Assembly (NCBI RefSeq): GCF_000001735.4
Contig: NC_003070.9
Span: forward strand, 24,041,971 to 24,105,970
Reading direction: 5' to 3'
DNA from: Arabidopsis thaliana
Taxonomy: Eukaryota > Streptophyta > Magnoliopsida > Brassicales > Brassicaceae
DNA length: 64,000 bases
Shown here: positions 23,497 through 38,400 of the stretch, piece after piece
Position numbering within the stretch: position 1 is the first letter of the stretch
How the letters are laid out: the number at the start of each line of letters is the position of its first letter
Notes under the pieces: model-generated
Seen by the model: the letters and a program-made list of their open reading frames with translations, nothing else
What the model was told of the DNA's origin: nothing
The model's database searches: none
Made by a program: the position numbers and the translations under genes

Positions 23497-26400
23497 TTAT
23501 TTTCTCGAGGGTCTGAAAAACCGCTTTTCATGTATAGATTGAAAGGTATAGCAAGCAAAATGATTTTCGTATGTGAAGAAGATTAAGTACCTTTGTTCAG
23601 GAAACTTGGATAACCGTCGGGCATCCAATCCTGTAATGTATTTTTGAGCTGCTTGAACATTTTCTGCGCCTGAGACCAATCAAAGAAATTAGTAATATGT
23701 GACCCTGTTGCTATAAAAACAACTGCACCGAAACTTTGCCAACATATTGTGGGCATAAAAAACTGAGAGAAGTTCGACAGATTCAATACCTTTTGTTAAT
23801 TGGAACACGTGCAAAGCACATCTTTCTGCAGCAAGTCTCACTGGTGTGTTCCCATCCTTCAAACATTCAGCTAGAGGAGGTCCGATAACACTTATATTTG
23901 CCATGGTTGCTGATGGATTATCCTGTAAAATAACGTCTTGCATTACTACTGCACGTATCATTGACGAATCAATCCACACGAATGACTACTTCTCTAGCTT
24001 ACACTTACTTTTGCAAAAGCTTTAAGTGAAGAGAGTGCTCTTCTTCGAACCTCACTCGAATCATCATGCAAAGCTGAGACAATCGATGAAAGGACATCGA
24101 TAACCACTTTTGTGTTGGAAGGATCCGTCGCAAGTTGTTTTAGCAAAAGCCTTCCCAAGGCCTTTGTCGAGCTTTCACGTAATGGAAACTATTAAAAGGA
24201 AGATGTCAGAAAACCATTATAGAGAATAAGAGGTAAACAATATTTCTTACGAAGGTACCTTCTCATCCTTCAAAGAGCTCTTAAGAGAATTTAACATAGA
24301 GGAAAAGAGCGATGACGTCATAATGGTGGAAGGATTGTGTTTCAGCAAGGATGAAATGCAGAGAACTGAGCCATGCCTAGCACCCCAATTTTGCGAAGCA
24401 GATAAATCATTGACCTCTTGAAGCAGAACACTGAGTTGTGCAGCTTCCAAGTACTGCATATATAGGAAAGTAAGAAGCTTAGGCTTCACCAGAGCATTAT
24501 AGTCATCAATACTTACACACACCCTAATTATACTTCTAACAAAATACATTAAAATAAAGGTAAGCTCGAGAGCTGAACCTTGCAGCATAATAGCATCACA
24601 GGAGAAGTGTCAAAAATAGTATCGGGTCTGTGGTGTGAACCACAAGACTAAAAAGAAAAGTTTCCTATGTATGTAAGAACCCTACCTGTGATAAAACACC
24701 CAGCATGCTTGTGGCAGATATTCGAACTTGGTCATCCTCATGGTGCATTAGATCCTTTAGGAGATCAAAAATGCGTACTCTAACAGCAGGCCCAATGCTC
24801 TTCCCAGCATGCTTTATTACACCTCTCATTGCAGATAGGATGGCCTCACGTACCCCAGAATCTGCAGCCTGATACACAAAACAATTTTATGAACAATTAA
24901 GAACTAGATAGACTGATAAAAAAATAACTGCATTAGCTGCTGAAAGAAAATGCAACAAGTACCTGGAAACTTGTCATCAAATCACCAACTAATGGGTCAA
25001 TCCTTGTGCTTAATGCACTAAGCTTTCCCAGGGCAACCGCAGCACTAGAACGGATGGTCCTACAGTTGTAAAGGTATTAAACCGAAGTACACAAGAACAA
25101 GATATTGACAAATGGAGCATATGTTAGATGTTCTTACGAAAGAACTCCATTTTATAGGAAATGTATTCCATGTGTCATGTAAATTCAACAGTACATTACT
25201 TGGAAAAGAAAAACATGTAAGAGAGCTGACTATAAACTTTAAGATGAAAAATTTCACACTAATCTACTCCAGCAAGGCAGATGTAGCCTTCTTCTAATTG
25301 AAGACATATAAAACTCGGTAAAAAGGTATCATATCAAAATTAACATTTGTGAATTTCATTCATGTATCTCTTTAATTGTAATCTAGTCTCTTCGATTAAA
25401 TCCAAACTGTGTAGAAGTAGTTCTTTCCTATCACTAGAAATTCATAAACTTCACTTTCACTCAAGTTGACACAAGGACTAACCTTGTAGAGTCTTGCAGA
25501 CACTTGACAAATGTTGTTTGCAGTTGAGGGAGGAATGGCTTTAGCGCCATCCCACCCCTTTGTATTAGGATGATTAATGTAGCCAAGATAGCACTTTTGA
25601 CTTGCCATGGAAACCGGTCTCCAATGATTCGAATAAGAGGCCTGAAATAATAAGACAAGGTATCTCAGAACAATATACAATGATTCATAATAAAATTTGA
25701 TGGTAATTTTCAGTCAAAAATCTTCTTAACACCATGCACAATCACTTCTAAGCCTAAGAAATTAAAGCTTGTTTCTGGACCTTTGCAACTCAGAACATCA
25801 ATTCATCCAGATAAAACTATACTACCCAAGCAAAGTAAAAAAAATAATACAAATGGATTTGTAACAGAAGAAGAAGTATCGACAAAAGGAATGAAGATTC
25901 ACACACTACATACCCTGTTATAGGTATGACGAACTCCTTCAAAGCTTGCTCGCTAGTAACTTCAATAAGTTCACCAAGACCAATTGCAGCTTGCTCTCTT
26001 AGTTCAGCAGATCCACTTATTAGACCCTGAAATCAAAGCAAGAAAATAATGAAGGGTCGAGCTGAGAACGAAGTACAAAACTGCCTGATTGCTCTTGTAC
26101 GTGCAAACAATAAAGGGGAATTTTTTTTCTCATTCTTTACAATGCAACTCGCCTTTGGGAGTAAAAAAGCCAATGTGATATTAGCTCAAGCCACCCAGAA
26201 GCTACTGCTAATACACAATTTAAATGATCTGATTTAAGGTGGCCTTAAGCGCTAGAAAAGTAAGGTATAAAGAATACCTGTAGAAATACTGGAAGTAATG
26301 GCTTAAGGGACTTGGGGAGGCATAGACCAGGAATAACAACATATCCTCCCTGCAATTCAAATAAGTATATATTTTAGAGATAGTAGTCTACAGAAAATAT

Positions 26401-29400
26401 CGATTCATCCGTATTATGAACGCTCATTAATCTCTTATATAGTGACATTCTTTGAAAATAGCAAAAAGTTCACCTTACGCTTCCTGCGCTCTTTGTCCCT
26501 AGCTGTAGATACAGCATCACGTACAAGTTTTATATATGAAGGAAGTACTTCCTTTGGAACTGAACCAATAACCCTAGCCAAAGCTTCCCAGGAAACCTGT
26601 TTAAAAGAAAATAAGTTAGACATAACATTGCTTCAATTCTTTTCTTTCTGGTCAAGTAGCCTACCGCAACCGTTGTTGAATCAGAATCACTGAGCATAAC
26701 AATCAAGGTAGATATCATGTTTGGAGCTTCATCAATTAAGTAAAGCTTGCTACTCTTGAAGAAGTAACCAATCAGATATGCAGAACTTCTTCTAATTGAA
26801 GCCTGAAAACGAAATACAAACCTAAATTACTTACATGCTAAAATAAAAATACTTTATTTAAAAAATTACAAACAAACCTGACTATCAGACACTCCTTTGA
26901 GAAGTTCTGATAATAGAGTCTCAACGCCTTCTTCATCAATGACAAGCACCACTCTCTCTGCGGCCTCTTGTGCCAATTCTTGGACTTCCTGCAAAAAGAA
27001 AGAGAATCTTAACCATAGATAACAATAGCTTTCATACAAATATAAGAGTGAAGAAATCTTAATTTTTTTTACCTTGTTTTCACCTCCCATTGCAGAGAGC
27101 AAAGCAGGAAGTATGGTCCCAAGATGCGTGTTAAAACCAGCACCAGCAACCTCAGCTAAGGCTCCCAAAGCATGAGCATTTAAGGCACTATACACATCAT
27201 TTAAACGTTTAAGACAGCCAGAAAGTATTTCATCATGCTTGATGATGCATATCTATATAACGAGAAAAAAGAAACACATACGAGAGAGGAAGATGGACAA
27301 GCTTGGGCAAGATGTGTGGAAGAACAGCTGCTGTCCTAACACTGCAATTCCAAAAGTAAATTCAGTAAACCAGAAAACTTTGAACGGTAAGGGGAAGAAG
27401 AACCTGAGAACACAGTAGTAGAGAACCTTATAATTTGTTTAAGTCCATCCAAGGCAGTAGTAGACATTTCATCATCTTCTAAGGCTTCCAAAAGAGTTGG
27501 AATAATCTCATCCATTGCTTGCAGTCCAGCACTCTGCATTACAAACGTAGATGAGCGATACATATAGAGTGAACTAGAACAATCTGATAAGCAACAAAAG
27601 TCCGAATAGGTACCTTATACAGAGTGCTGAATGCTAGTCCAGCAGATTCCCGAACCTCGAGAGCACTATAGAAGAAAGTTGTAGAAGTTTAGAATGTTAA
27701 TTTTTAATAGCATAAAGAAACATGCATACAGAATAAATCAAACCTATCACAAAGTGCTGTCCTAATTGTGGGAATAAGCTGATCCATGAAACTCAGCAAC
27801 TGACTCCTTCCAGCACTTGCCATCACTTCATTCAGGCCAATGCATACACCCTGTCAATTATGAAATATAATATAATGTCAAGCTGTTAGATGAATAACAT
27901 GTGCCTAATAAGTCTGCATATCAGATTTAAAACAAACAATCATATGCTTAGGATCAGTTGATCGATATGAAAACATTTCAGTATCACAAATGGACATAAA
28001 ACAACGCAGCAAGACACAAATCATGCAGTGATACACAGCTCATTTAAGAGAAATGAAATAAATACATGTCACAATTACTTGAAAAAAGAAACGGTGCCAG
28101 CTCTACTAAGATAAAATAACACTGAAATATTTACTTCATGGTTATCATGGTCGCAACAATAACTTCAACCAAAATAACTATGCTCTACGGTGTAAAGTTT
28201 TTGAGAAAGAGAGATAAAATGATTGATTCATCACAAAGCTTACTTGTCTTTTGTCAACATCTGGGTCTTTCAGTCCTTTAGATAAAATTGGAATGATAAG
28301 AGGAAGCACCCTTTCACCAAGCTTCCTAACCAGCTCTCCAAGTGATCTTCCTGCTACCTACACAGTATAATAGACTCATACAACTGCCGGTTAAAATGTA
28401 AGGAATGAAACAAAAAAAGGGTAGGATACAAACCTGGCGCCTCTCAGAAGATGGTGATGCCAAAGAAGAAATTAAGGTACTCATCAAAATTGGCATTATT
28501 TCCTTCAACGTCTTTGGTGTATTTGCTACGATGGTTTTCCATACATGTAGTGCCGCCTGCACAGAGCAGGTATTTTAATTTTGAACTCAAACTTATAAGT
28601 ACATTCAAGCAAACTCATACATAAAGCATTAACAACATTACCTGACGAACAGACAAACTAACATCAGTCCGGACCATATATAACGCTGCAAGAACTTCAT
28701 TGCGCTTGTCCATTCCTAAAATATCAATAATGGCACGACCCTGCGCTTCAGTACTTGCACCTTCATCATCACTTCCACCCTCCAGTAGAGCTTTGCCCGA
28801 TGTACCAGCAACCTAGTACAAAAGCTCCAAATATCAACTATTGACAACTTTGTGACCTTTTTCCTTTTTCAAAGGTGTTTTGGTGATAGCTTCATTTTTC
28901 TGTAGTACTTAAAATAATCGTACAATCTTTTCTTTTCTATCCTGTACATTTACTAATACACACTAAAAAACGAAGCATTGCAACATTTATAATAGGCTAG
29001 GAGGATGAGAACATTGGTTACCACGTAAATACTAGGCTACAGGTTTTGAAAGGTAGGATAAACAACAAGAAAAATACAACACAAAAATGCTGTTAACCTT
29101 GAACAATAGATCCCCAAGCAGTTCAACAGAACTTTGACGGATACGCCAATTATCATTGAAAATACCATCCTCCACAGCTGGAAGAAGAAGAGGCAGAGAC
29201 CTGCAAAACCGATGATACTACTATTAAGTACAGGATCCAATCTCCTGGTACAAGACCTTAAGTCAAACAGAATTAATTTATTTAATGAACCACAAACATT
29301 AAATTGCACCTACTAACACCATCAAAGGAACTAATCAAATGGCTTAAAAATCTAATCAATCTATGGATCATGTTAAGTCAACATTAGATAAGCTAGTTAA

Positions 29401-32400
29401 CTATGCCAAAAAATTCAGAGAAGTATATATAGAGTAAATTCATACGTTGTTGCATGGTGCTCCACCAGTACATGGCCAGCCCCCAGGGCTGCATCACGAA
29501 CAGATTCATTCTCATCGGCAAGACCTAAAACATCATAGAGCACCACCAATTTAGTCAATGAGTCAAAAGGTAGTTCAGAAGTTAAAAGTCTGCCGAAAAA
29601 GATAGGTTCACCATCCAGAATGGCCGGTAAAACAAGCTGCAAGTACTTCTGGAACTGAGCACCCAAGGATCTTGGCAAGAACTGCGAGTAACAAACAAAA
29701 GGTTTTATAATTTTTTACAAAACTGACATTTGAGGAACATCTAAGGAGCAACTGGTTTCACCTTGAAAAGCGTAAGGTATCCATCTCGGACCGATGCTTT
29801 TTGATGAGAACAATGACGAATGAGGTCAGGAAGTATATTCTCAAAGTAATCTGTCCCAAGAGCTGCTATAACCTGAAACGAAAGGAGAAAACGTTCTAAC
29901 AGATGCAGCTACAATTTGGGGAAACATTTGTTAAGCAGACTCTGAGATTAATGATTTGTAAGTTGCCGTATTTCCATTTGCCATACACCATATCAGTTTC
30001 AAATGTACTTGATTGAAACATTAAAAGAAGGTACCGAATCAAGCGAGTACAAATACAGCTACGTTTATTTAACTTAAATGTAAATTAAGAGACTTAATCA
30101 GCTTATAATTGAACAGTAAACCCTAATACTCATGCAATGATGTATTGGAAACTGTGAAGATAACAAGATTAAGCTCATAGTGTTAAAGCCACCAGATAAT
30201 ATAGTGTATTTCCACAACATCAACCAGGCGTTTTGACTAAATGAAACAATGCCACAAAAAAGCACATCTTTTTCTACATACCTCACTTAATCCCTGAGCG
30301 GCTCCATATCTTTCAACATTGCTTGTATCAGATTTTAGAGTTTCAAACAGCCACGGAACAAGATCTGGGAAATTATCCTCTCCCATTCCTCTAATAAGTG
30401 ACCCAACAGCCCTTGCTGCAACAGAACGTACTTCGGGAATTGGATCCACAAGAACCTGACAACTCCAGTGTTCAGTTAATAAACATCTTGTGCAAGAGAC
30501 AACTCATTATTTTGGCACGAACAGCAGATTACCTTTTTAACCTCAGGAAGGAGCAATCCTATGTAAGGAATCATATCCTTTGGCTCTGTCACCAAAGAAC
30601 ACATATTACCGACAATTTGAGAAGCTTTCTTTTTTGTTTCAGAACTTCTTTCTCTCAATCCTCTATGTACTATTGGTACCAACAGTGCAAGCGAGGGGGC
30701 ATCAACAGAATTAACGAATGTTGTCTGTAATAAGAGAAGAAAGATTTAGAAAAAAACAGAAAAGAAGATAAGTATAATCGAAGACAATTAAATACGGAAG
30801 CCTTACTTGAAGAAGGGTGTCAAGAGCATGGCGTGTGTACTCATTGGGATCTGTTAAGGCCAATAGAAGGGTGGGGACAAGAGAGGATATCTCTGGGTTC
30901 TTTATGACACTTCCAACCTAAATATAATGGTGAGACGGAACTCTAGTCAATAATGTCCACAAAATATGGAGTTTCTTCTGTTCTATCAGTCTAACCTGCT
31001 GAAGTGCTAACTGCCCGGCTGACTGGACTTTTGGATGTGTATCCGTCAAAACCTGTATAGTTTTAACTAATGAAATCAGATAATACAAATAATCAAGGGA
31101 GGGAAAATCATTCCCAGGTTTATACTTAAGAAGCAACTGAATTCTACATACATACACACCTCTGTAAGTTTTGGCACAACCCTAGGAAGACATTGGGACA
31201 GTTGCTGAGGAGCACAAAATGCCATAGCACCGAGGAGCTGTACACTGCTTTGCTTTGTTCTCCATGCTTTATCTTCAAGTCCCTATCAGAAAGAATGAAA
31301 TCAACAAAAAAGTACCTGTCATGTAAGACCAATGAACAAATGCAACTAGGTATACCAAGTTTAGTATTTGAACCTTATTTCTAAGGAGCAGCACTCAAAT
31401 AGGGTAAAAGTAGAAGGGAAAAAGGAGTTATAATCAAAATACTATTATTGAAGCATTAGTAAACTTTCAATCTATCCTAGTCAAGCGCAAAACATATTAA
31501 AATTAGAAAGAAGATAGCAATATCGCATAATTAACCGAATCAAAAAGATGATCATGAGCAGGGCACATGGCAATGCACAAAACCTTAGTTATCATTAATC
31601 TTGAAAATCTTTAGAATTCTATAAATTATCACCTTGAGTAGAGAAGGAAGGACAAGTTTCACACCATATGCAGATAGTTGAGACATCATAGCTCGAGCAG
31701 CACATTCTGCTGCTTCGCGAACTGCTCCGACTTGGTCAGAGAACGACACCAGAAGTAAGGGTAACATCTTTATCACATACCTAAACCAAAAGATAGAAAT
31801 AAGATTATTACCAAGTTGCATTAGCTTTTGGCATACCCATCATTAAAAAATTCTCTTACGGTTCAAATAATTTTCCAAGCTTCTCGCAGAGGCATTCAAA
31901 TGCGAGTAATGCTCCTTCACGACGTTTAGCAGAATTTCTGCAGCCAAAACACAAACAACACAGCAGAAGTGAACCAAGGTTCATCATAGTGAGCTTCTAC
32001 ATTCTACATATTATATCTGTGATACAAAATGATATAACACCAATGACATAAGAAAAAAACAGCAGTTAATTAACCCACTACTATGGAATATTGACTTGCA
32101 AAGCAGCCTTTTCATGTGAATATACATTTGACTGTGTCTACAATGTATTACTGAAGACATAACCAGTCGAGCTACTCCATCAAAATGTACTATTTGACTC
32201 TAATTGACTCTATGTTTGGCGCCACAGTACTATAATGAACAGCTACAAAACCTTAGAAAATATAAATAAAAACATCCAAACACAAACTTGAATGGCATCA
32301 CAAGCCAACATGAACTCCAAAAGCGTGCAATATACAATTAATTTTAAATATCATATTACCATATAAATAGGAAGTTAAAAAGATGCACAAGGAATACCTG

Positions 32401-35400
32401 TCAATAAGTGCTTCTTGCAAAGTGACTATAAGACCATATTTCTTCAAGCTAGAAATTCCAAAGCCCATAACTACTCCCGCAAGACCAAAAGCTGCTCCTC
32501 TACGCTCACCATATTTATCACTCTTCATTAGCTTATCCAAGAGCCTCAAAAAAAGGGCAGGGGCCTCCTCCTAACAAATCATCAGAGATAGATCTTAAGC
32601 TTCACCAAACCGACTGATATACTCCTTAGGCCAAAGCCACTAGGAACCAAAGGTATAGTAAAATTTGTTTCGGTAAGGTCATAAAATATGTAATTAACAT
32701 ACTTGCTTTGATAACACAAGTGGAGAAAGGCATGTCGAGACAGCACGTTGCACAGATTCTGATGGTGTATTCAACACCTCCAACAGCTTTTCCACAACAT
32801 TATGTACTTTAGGATCATCCTGCCATCATAAGTGAATATATAAGATAGAGAAGGAAATCATGTGCAAAGTGTCGAGATTTAAGCAAAAGGTAGAGTTATC
32901 ACTCTTGCTAAGTGCTTTGCTAGTGCTCCAGTGAATATAACAACACCCTCACGAACCAAGTCATATTCCTCTTCATCAGATGCCTACATGATAAGAGATT
33001 TGATGAAGCTCCGAAGGTATTTGTTGTAATCATGAAACAAACAATGTATCCAGCAGGTTTTCAGTTGCTTGTAGAACAAACCTCTTTATTTAAATAATTC
33101 TCAAAGATGGGGAACAGCAATGAAACGTTTTCTTTGCCATGCTTATCAATAATCATGATACCAGCATTGATCATCTTTCCACGAACATCTGTGTTGGGAT
33201 CAGCCTGCACATGAGAAAAACACTCAGTTTCATATATTTTCTGAAAGTCAAAAGATTCAAGCTATAGTTTCTGAAAACAACATAAAATGTGGGTTTCTAG
33301 GTGATAAATTGTGAAACCCAAATCCTTTGCAACATGGCTCAGAGGGGGAGGGTTCTTTTATTTGACAAGCATTCATCTGACAAGATGAGAAGAAATACCA
33401 GTGCGCGGGATATCAAAAAGGTCATAACAGCAGGAAGGTCCTTTGTTGTCAATACGTCAGCAGCAGATTGCAGTGCTAAGGCAATTCCTTGCCTTCCTAT
33501 CCAACCAGCATCAAAGACATCCTCACCAGACGTAGCATCACGGATGTACAGAGAAAATAAAGTTGAAAGGGATAACTGCAAAACCAATTAATGTTTAAAA
33601 CCCATACTTATGCCACAAAAAGTAGTAATTCAAAAAATGCAAAGACCTGGATTGATGACGGGCTTTCATGAAGAGCATCAGCCAGTGCTTCTGCTGCAGC
33701 TAAACGGACGTTGAGATTTATATGAGAAAGTGCTTTAAAGATTCCTGAATAATCAGTCCCCAAATCATGACCATAGCGGGCCCATAAATCATCTGCTGAT
33801 TCAGCCACTGACTGCAAGCATAAAGATCACAGAGCATCAGATTGTGCAACAGCGAAAAACATAGGAGGACAATAACTTTGTTAGCCTCAGTCAAGTACAT
33901 CAATTTATCAATTTATTATAGTTGACGCAGCAAAAAATTAGAAAACCTGTATTATGTACAATACAAAAAGATAACATAACTAGATATCACATCAAATTCA
34001 GGAGGTTAACCTTTTCAGGGTCATGTAGAGCTATCCAAATGTTTGTTGCTATTTTAACATTCTGAGGAAGGGAGCATTTGGAAACAGCTGGAATACACTT
34101 CACAGCGTTTAAGCAGGCGAGTCTGACATGAACATCTTTTGAATAGACTCCATAGAGCGCCTGTAAACAAAACAAAATATGAAATACAACTCTCTCGAAC
34201 CGGAAATTTTGCTCACAATACATAGTTACAAGAAATACATTTGCGACATCATCTGCTTGCAATCCAAGACACAATTCATTCAGTGCAGGTCCAACTGATG
34301 CTTGATACGCGGGAACAACACCTAGCACATGATATAGAACCTGAAACAAATTTAGTTTAGATGTTATATTTGAGAAAGGGAAGCTGGCTATATTAACAAT
34401 ATCACTCGACATAAATAAAAAATGGAAAGAAATGTGCACAATGTAATTGCCACCAAAATTCAACAAATGTATAGTATAAAAACAGACAGGGTTCAAGTCA
34501 CCAAACTGATATCATCCGGAGTCTTGGAAGTGGCAGCATCGGATCTAGATGCATGTATAAAATCTGCAGCACATCATCATGGAGTTTTGTCCGCTTTGAT
34601 GACAGTAAAATTCGCTCCAGTATCTGGCAAGACAAATATAGTTCGTTGAGTAAAAGGAGGTATAAGTTAGAATACTGTCAACAGGAATGGTAAGAAACAC
34701 ACCGGGAAAATGAACGTGAATGTATCTACAGGAAGTGGTCCTGATTTACAAGATATCGATAACCCATTTACAATCCTCTCAAAAAGACCCTCATATGTTT
34801 TCCCAGCCTTGTCAACTGATGGACGAAAATCAAATGAAGTATCAACTTCATCAATCGCGATCAAACGCAGAGCAGTTGAAATTTCTAGAGCCCAGTTACA
34901 CAGTGGCTGAACTGTACAACGTGCAAGCTTCACCAAGTTTTCAAAGGCTGCAGCACTTACAATAGGTGATCGCAGCAATGGATCCAAAAAAGTAGCCTGA
35001 TAAAGTGATAAGGTGAGTGTCATAGGTTAATCTTAGAATTACAGGAGCCTGATATGTCAAAGGAATAATATTCATGTATATAACAATGAGTAACAGTGCC
35101 AGTGGCAGAGGAATGAAAATAATTATTTCTGAAATCGATTCATTGACTATATAGCATATGGAAAAGTAACAAAGCTTTTACATACCAAAAAAGGTAACTG
35201 GCTGTGACAAAACACAGGATTAGCAAGACCCATCTCCCCAAGGGCATGAAGCACCAACGAAAGACTTTTTTGTATCCTGTGAACATTTTCCCGTGTTGAG
35301 GCCTCCTCTTTGAGCATCAGTTCCCGTGCCTCTTCCTTTGCCGTTTTTCCTTTGTCTGCAATTAATAATTCGCTGAATAATATATATATGCTGGGGGCAT

Positions 35401-38400
35401 AACGTTAAAACTTAAAACTATAGAGTGCTTCGTTAGATATGTACCAGCTTTCTTTGTCAACTTTGCAGTGTCCCTTCTCCCTGAGTTTGCAGTTTCTCTA
35501 CTAGCCAATCCTTTCTTTAGAGAATGATTAGAACTCTACAACAAGCAATAAGAAGAAGATGTTATTAGATTCAATATGCTAAAAGTGGAATCATGTTTCA
35601 AGTTTATAACATAATAAATAGAATAAACCCATGTCAGTACCGGCTCCTGCTTTGTATACTTGGCACCAATTGTCTGAGCAACATAGACACCTTGCTCACT
35701 TAAAAGCATCCCCTCAGGTGTATGAAAGATCTGAATAAGAAATATACAAAAATATTAATATTCACTACTCAAAACTTGCAGCTGAAAAGTAATAACAACC
35801 CATTGCACTCTGTATGAAATGTCAGAGTAAAATCTAGAACTCAGCAAGTGTCTACAGAGAGAGGAGGGAAATGCTAACACCATAATCTACTAAAAAGAAT
35901 ACATATGGTAAAAGTCAGGAGATTTACCTTAATGTCAGTCTCTGAGAGCATATCATGAGACAGTCGATCTGGAAGGTCTTGTAGATGCTAGAAAAATTAA
36001 ACATAAGACATCAGGAAACAAGTTAAACCGGACAATATCTTTGATTAGTAAAATAATTTCCTTAAAATACATATACCATCTTGAACACTGTGAATGTATC
36101 CTCTGGTGCCAGAGACATCATGGTGGACAAGGAATATACGGCCGCTTGCTGCTCCGGAGTTTTAGCACTCGTTAAACCCATTGGTCCAAGTAGACTCTGA
36201 AACAATCATTTATATCAATAGTTGATTAGTAATGCCAAGAAACCACAAGTTTCGGCACATAGAAGTCATTGACAGTCATGAGATTACCTTGCAAACACTT
36301 TCCCCATTGGTAGACAAAAAAGTAGCAACATCAAAACCACAAGTTTTGAGACACTTTTGCAATCTCTGTGTATATCAGGTGGTGTAAATCACTTTTTAAA
36401 AGTGCAAAGAAAAGAGATATGAGTAAGTAGAATTAACCATGTCGAATGACTAATGTCAAGATTACCTTCCAAACAGCATCTCTTTTTCCAGTACCAACTA
36501 TGCTGGGATGATGCGAGCAAAATATGGCACGAACAATCCATGAGCTTGGAGGTCCAGCAACTGCTGCCGATGAAATGACAATCAAAGCCTTCACTAACAC
36601 CTCTACAGAGGGGACGAAAGGAGCTTGATGATCCGCGGGATTATCTGCGTCACTACAGAGGTGCCAAGTTAGTTCCTAAATGAATAAGTCGGTGTTGGCA
36701 TTTAGGTCCAAACCTTTCAAAATGTCAAATGAATCAAACTGTTACAAAAAGTCAAGAAATATTAGGAGATAACATCAGAGCTAACTAAACACTAAACAGG
36801 CAGCAGTATACTTAGTGGCTTGGTGGTATGAAATAAGAATACAAAAAGAGCTTATCATTTGTACCTGGTTCTAGAAGAAACGATTTGGTCCCCAGTTATG
36901 GAAAGAAAATCCGAGAACTCGTCTAAAAGAGTAGTGGCTAGCTGTGAAGTCGCGAGGAAGATCTTCGTAACAGAATTGTAAGCTGTTTTACGAACATTCC
37001 AGCTTGGATGGCAAAGCAGAAAGAGAAGCAACTGCATGGAAAATAAATGAAACATAAGTCCAGAACAGGGAGAAACGGTTCAGAAAACATGAACTCGCTT
37101 AGGCTACCTGTGATAGTGATTTCAATGAAAATGCTTCCAAAACCCTGAAACCAGGCAGGAGAGATAGTTAAAACCTCTACAAACAGTCAAACACCGAATC
37201 TCACACATTAGGCAGGAGGTTTACCTGGAGGAGTGTTCCACAAGGAGCACCTCAAGAAGGTCTACACATACTACACAATCATCACTTGAAAGTTTTGAGG
37301 CCTTTCAGTTGAGACATGCAAAGATAAGAAAGAAAACGAAGAAAAATGCCGCAAAACAAAAAGTAAGTACCCTGCCATGACAAGAGCAGACCACAGAATA
37401 AGTACCAGAAGAAAACTTTAGAAAATATTACCAAAGTAATTTGCACAAGTGAAGGCTCATTTTGAGATATCAAAGTCCATAATTTCTCCTTCACCATAGT
37501 ATCCTCTGGATTTCAAAAAGAAGAAAAATACGAATAAGGATAAAGCAATGAAGGACCTTCAGATTATACTGAATAAGAGGAATGTGAAACATAAGCTGCT
37601 GGTTTGAACCTGCTTTGATGTCACAGGCAGCAATTTTGGAAACGATCAGTAGCGCATATATCCCATCCAGACGTTGTACTGCCTTTGTAAATCCCGTCTT
37701 TACAAGTTGAATTAAAGGGGATAGCAAGTCTGATATCTGTGGTATATATTCAGTAGCTTATTTAGCTAATGAGAGGGTTAATATAATAGACGCCAGAAAA
37801 GATGTTTGCAAGGAGACCTGTGATATGGTATCGGGATTTCTGCATATGATTCGTACACAGCGGAGATGCCCCCTCCTTAGAGCTTCTTTCTCCTTAAGGC
37901 CGGCAGCAATGAAAGATACTAAGTTTGGTTGGATGGCAACAGAAGATCGTGATGCCCATGAAGCTACAGCAGACAAAATTGAAAGTTTTACGTCTTCATT
38001 TCCTATAAGATAAAACAGTAATCAGTTAGCAGACGACGATAAGGTAAAGAGTTGAAAGATAAATGCCAAGGATGATAACTGAAACAGGGAACATATAACC
38101 AAATGTGGAAAAATATGGAAATGAGGACATTTTCCAACTTCTATTTCTAACGTTTGGTTCACACAACGGAATATGAACAACAGTTAATATTTTACCTTCA
38201 TCCTTGTAGCAGGCTATGAGAAAGCTGCATATCGTCCTCGACAAACTACCAATATACTTTCCTTCAGGAGCACTTGCCAGTTCTTGCACTGCATTCAGCA
38301 TTCCAATTCTTTGATGGGGAGATTGAAGTCTTCCTTCAGAACCTTAAGACAAAAGCTCGCAGTTCATTATATAATATCAATTAGGAAAAAATTCATCTAC

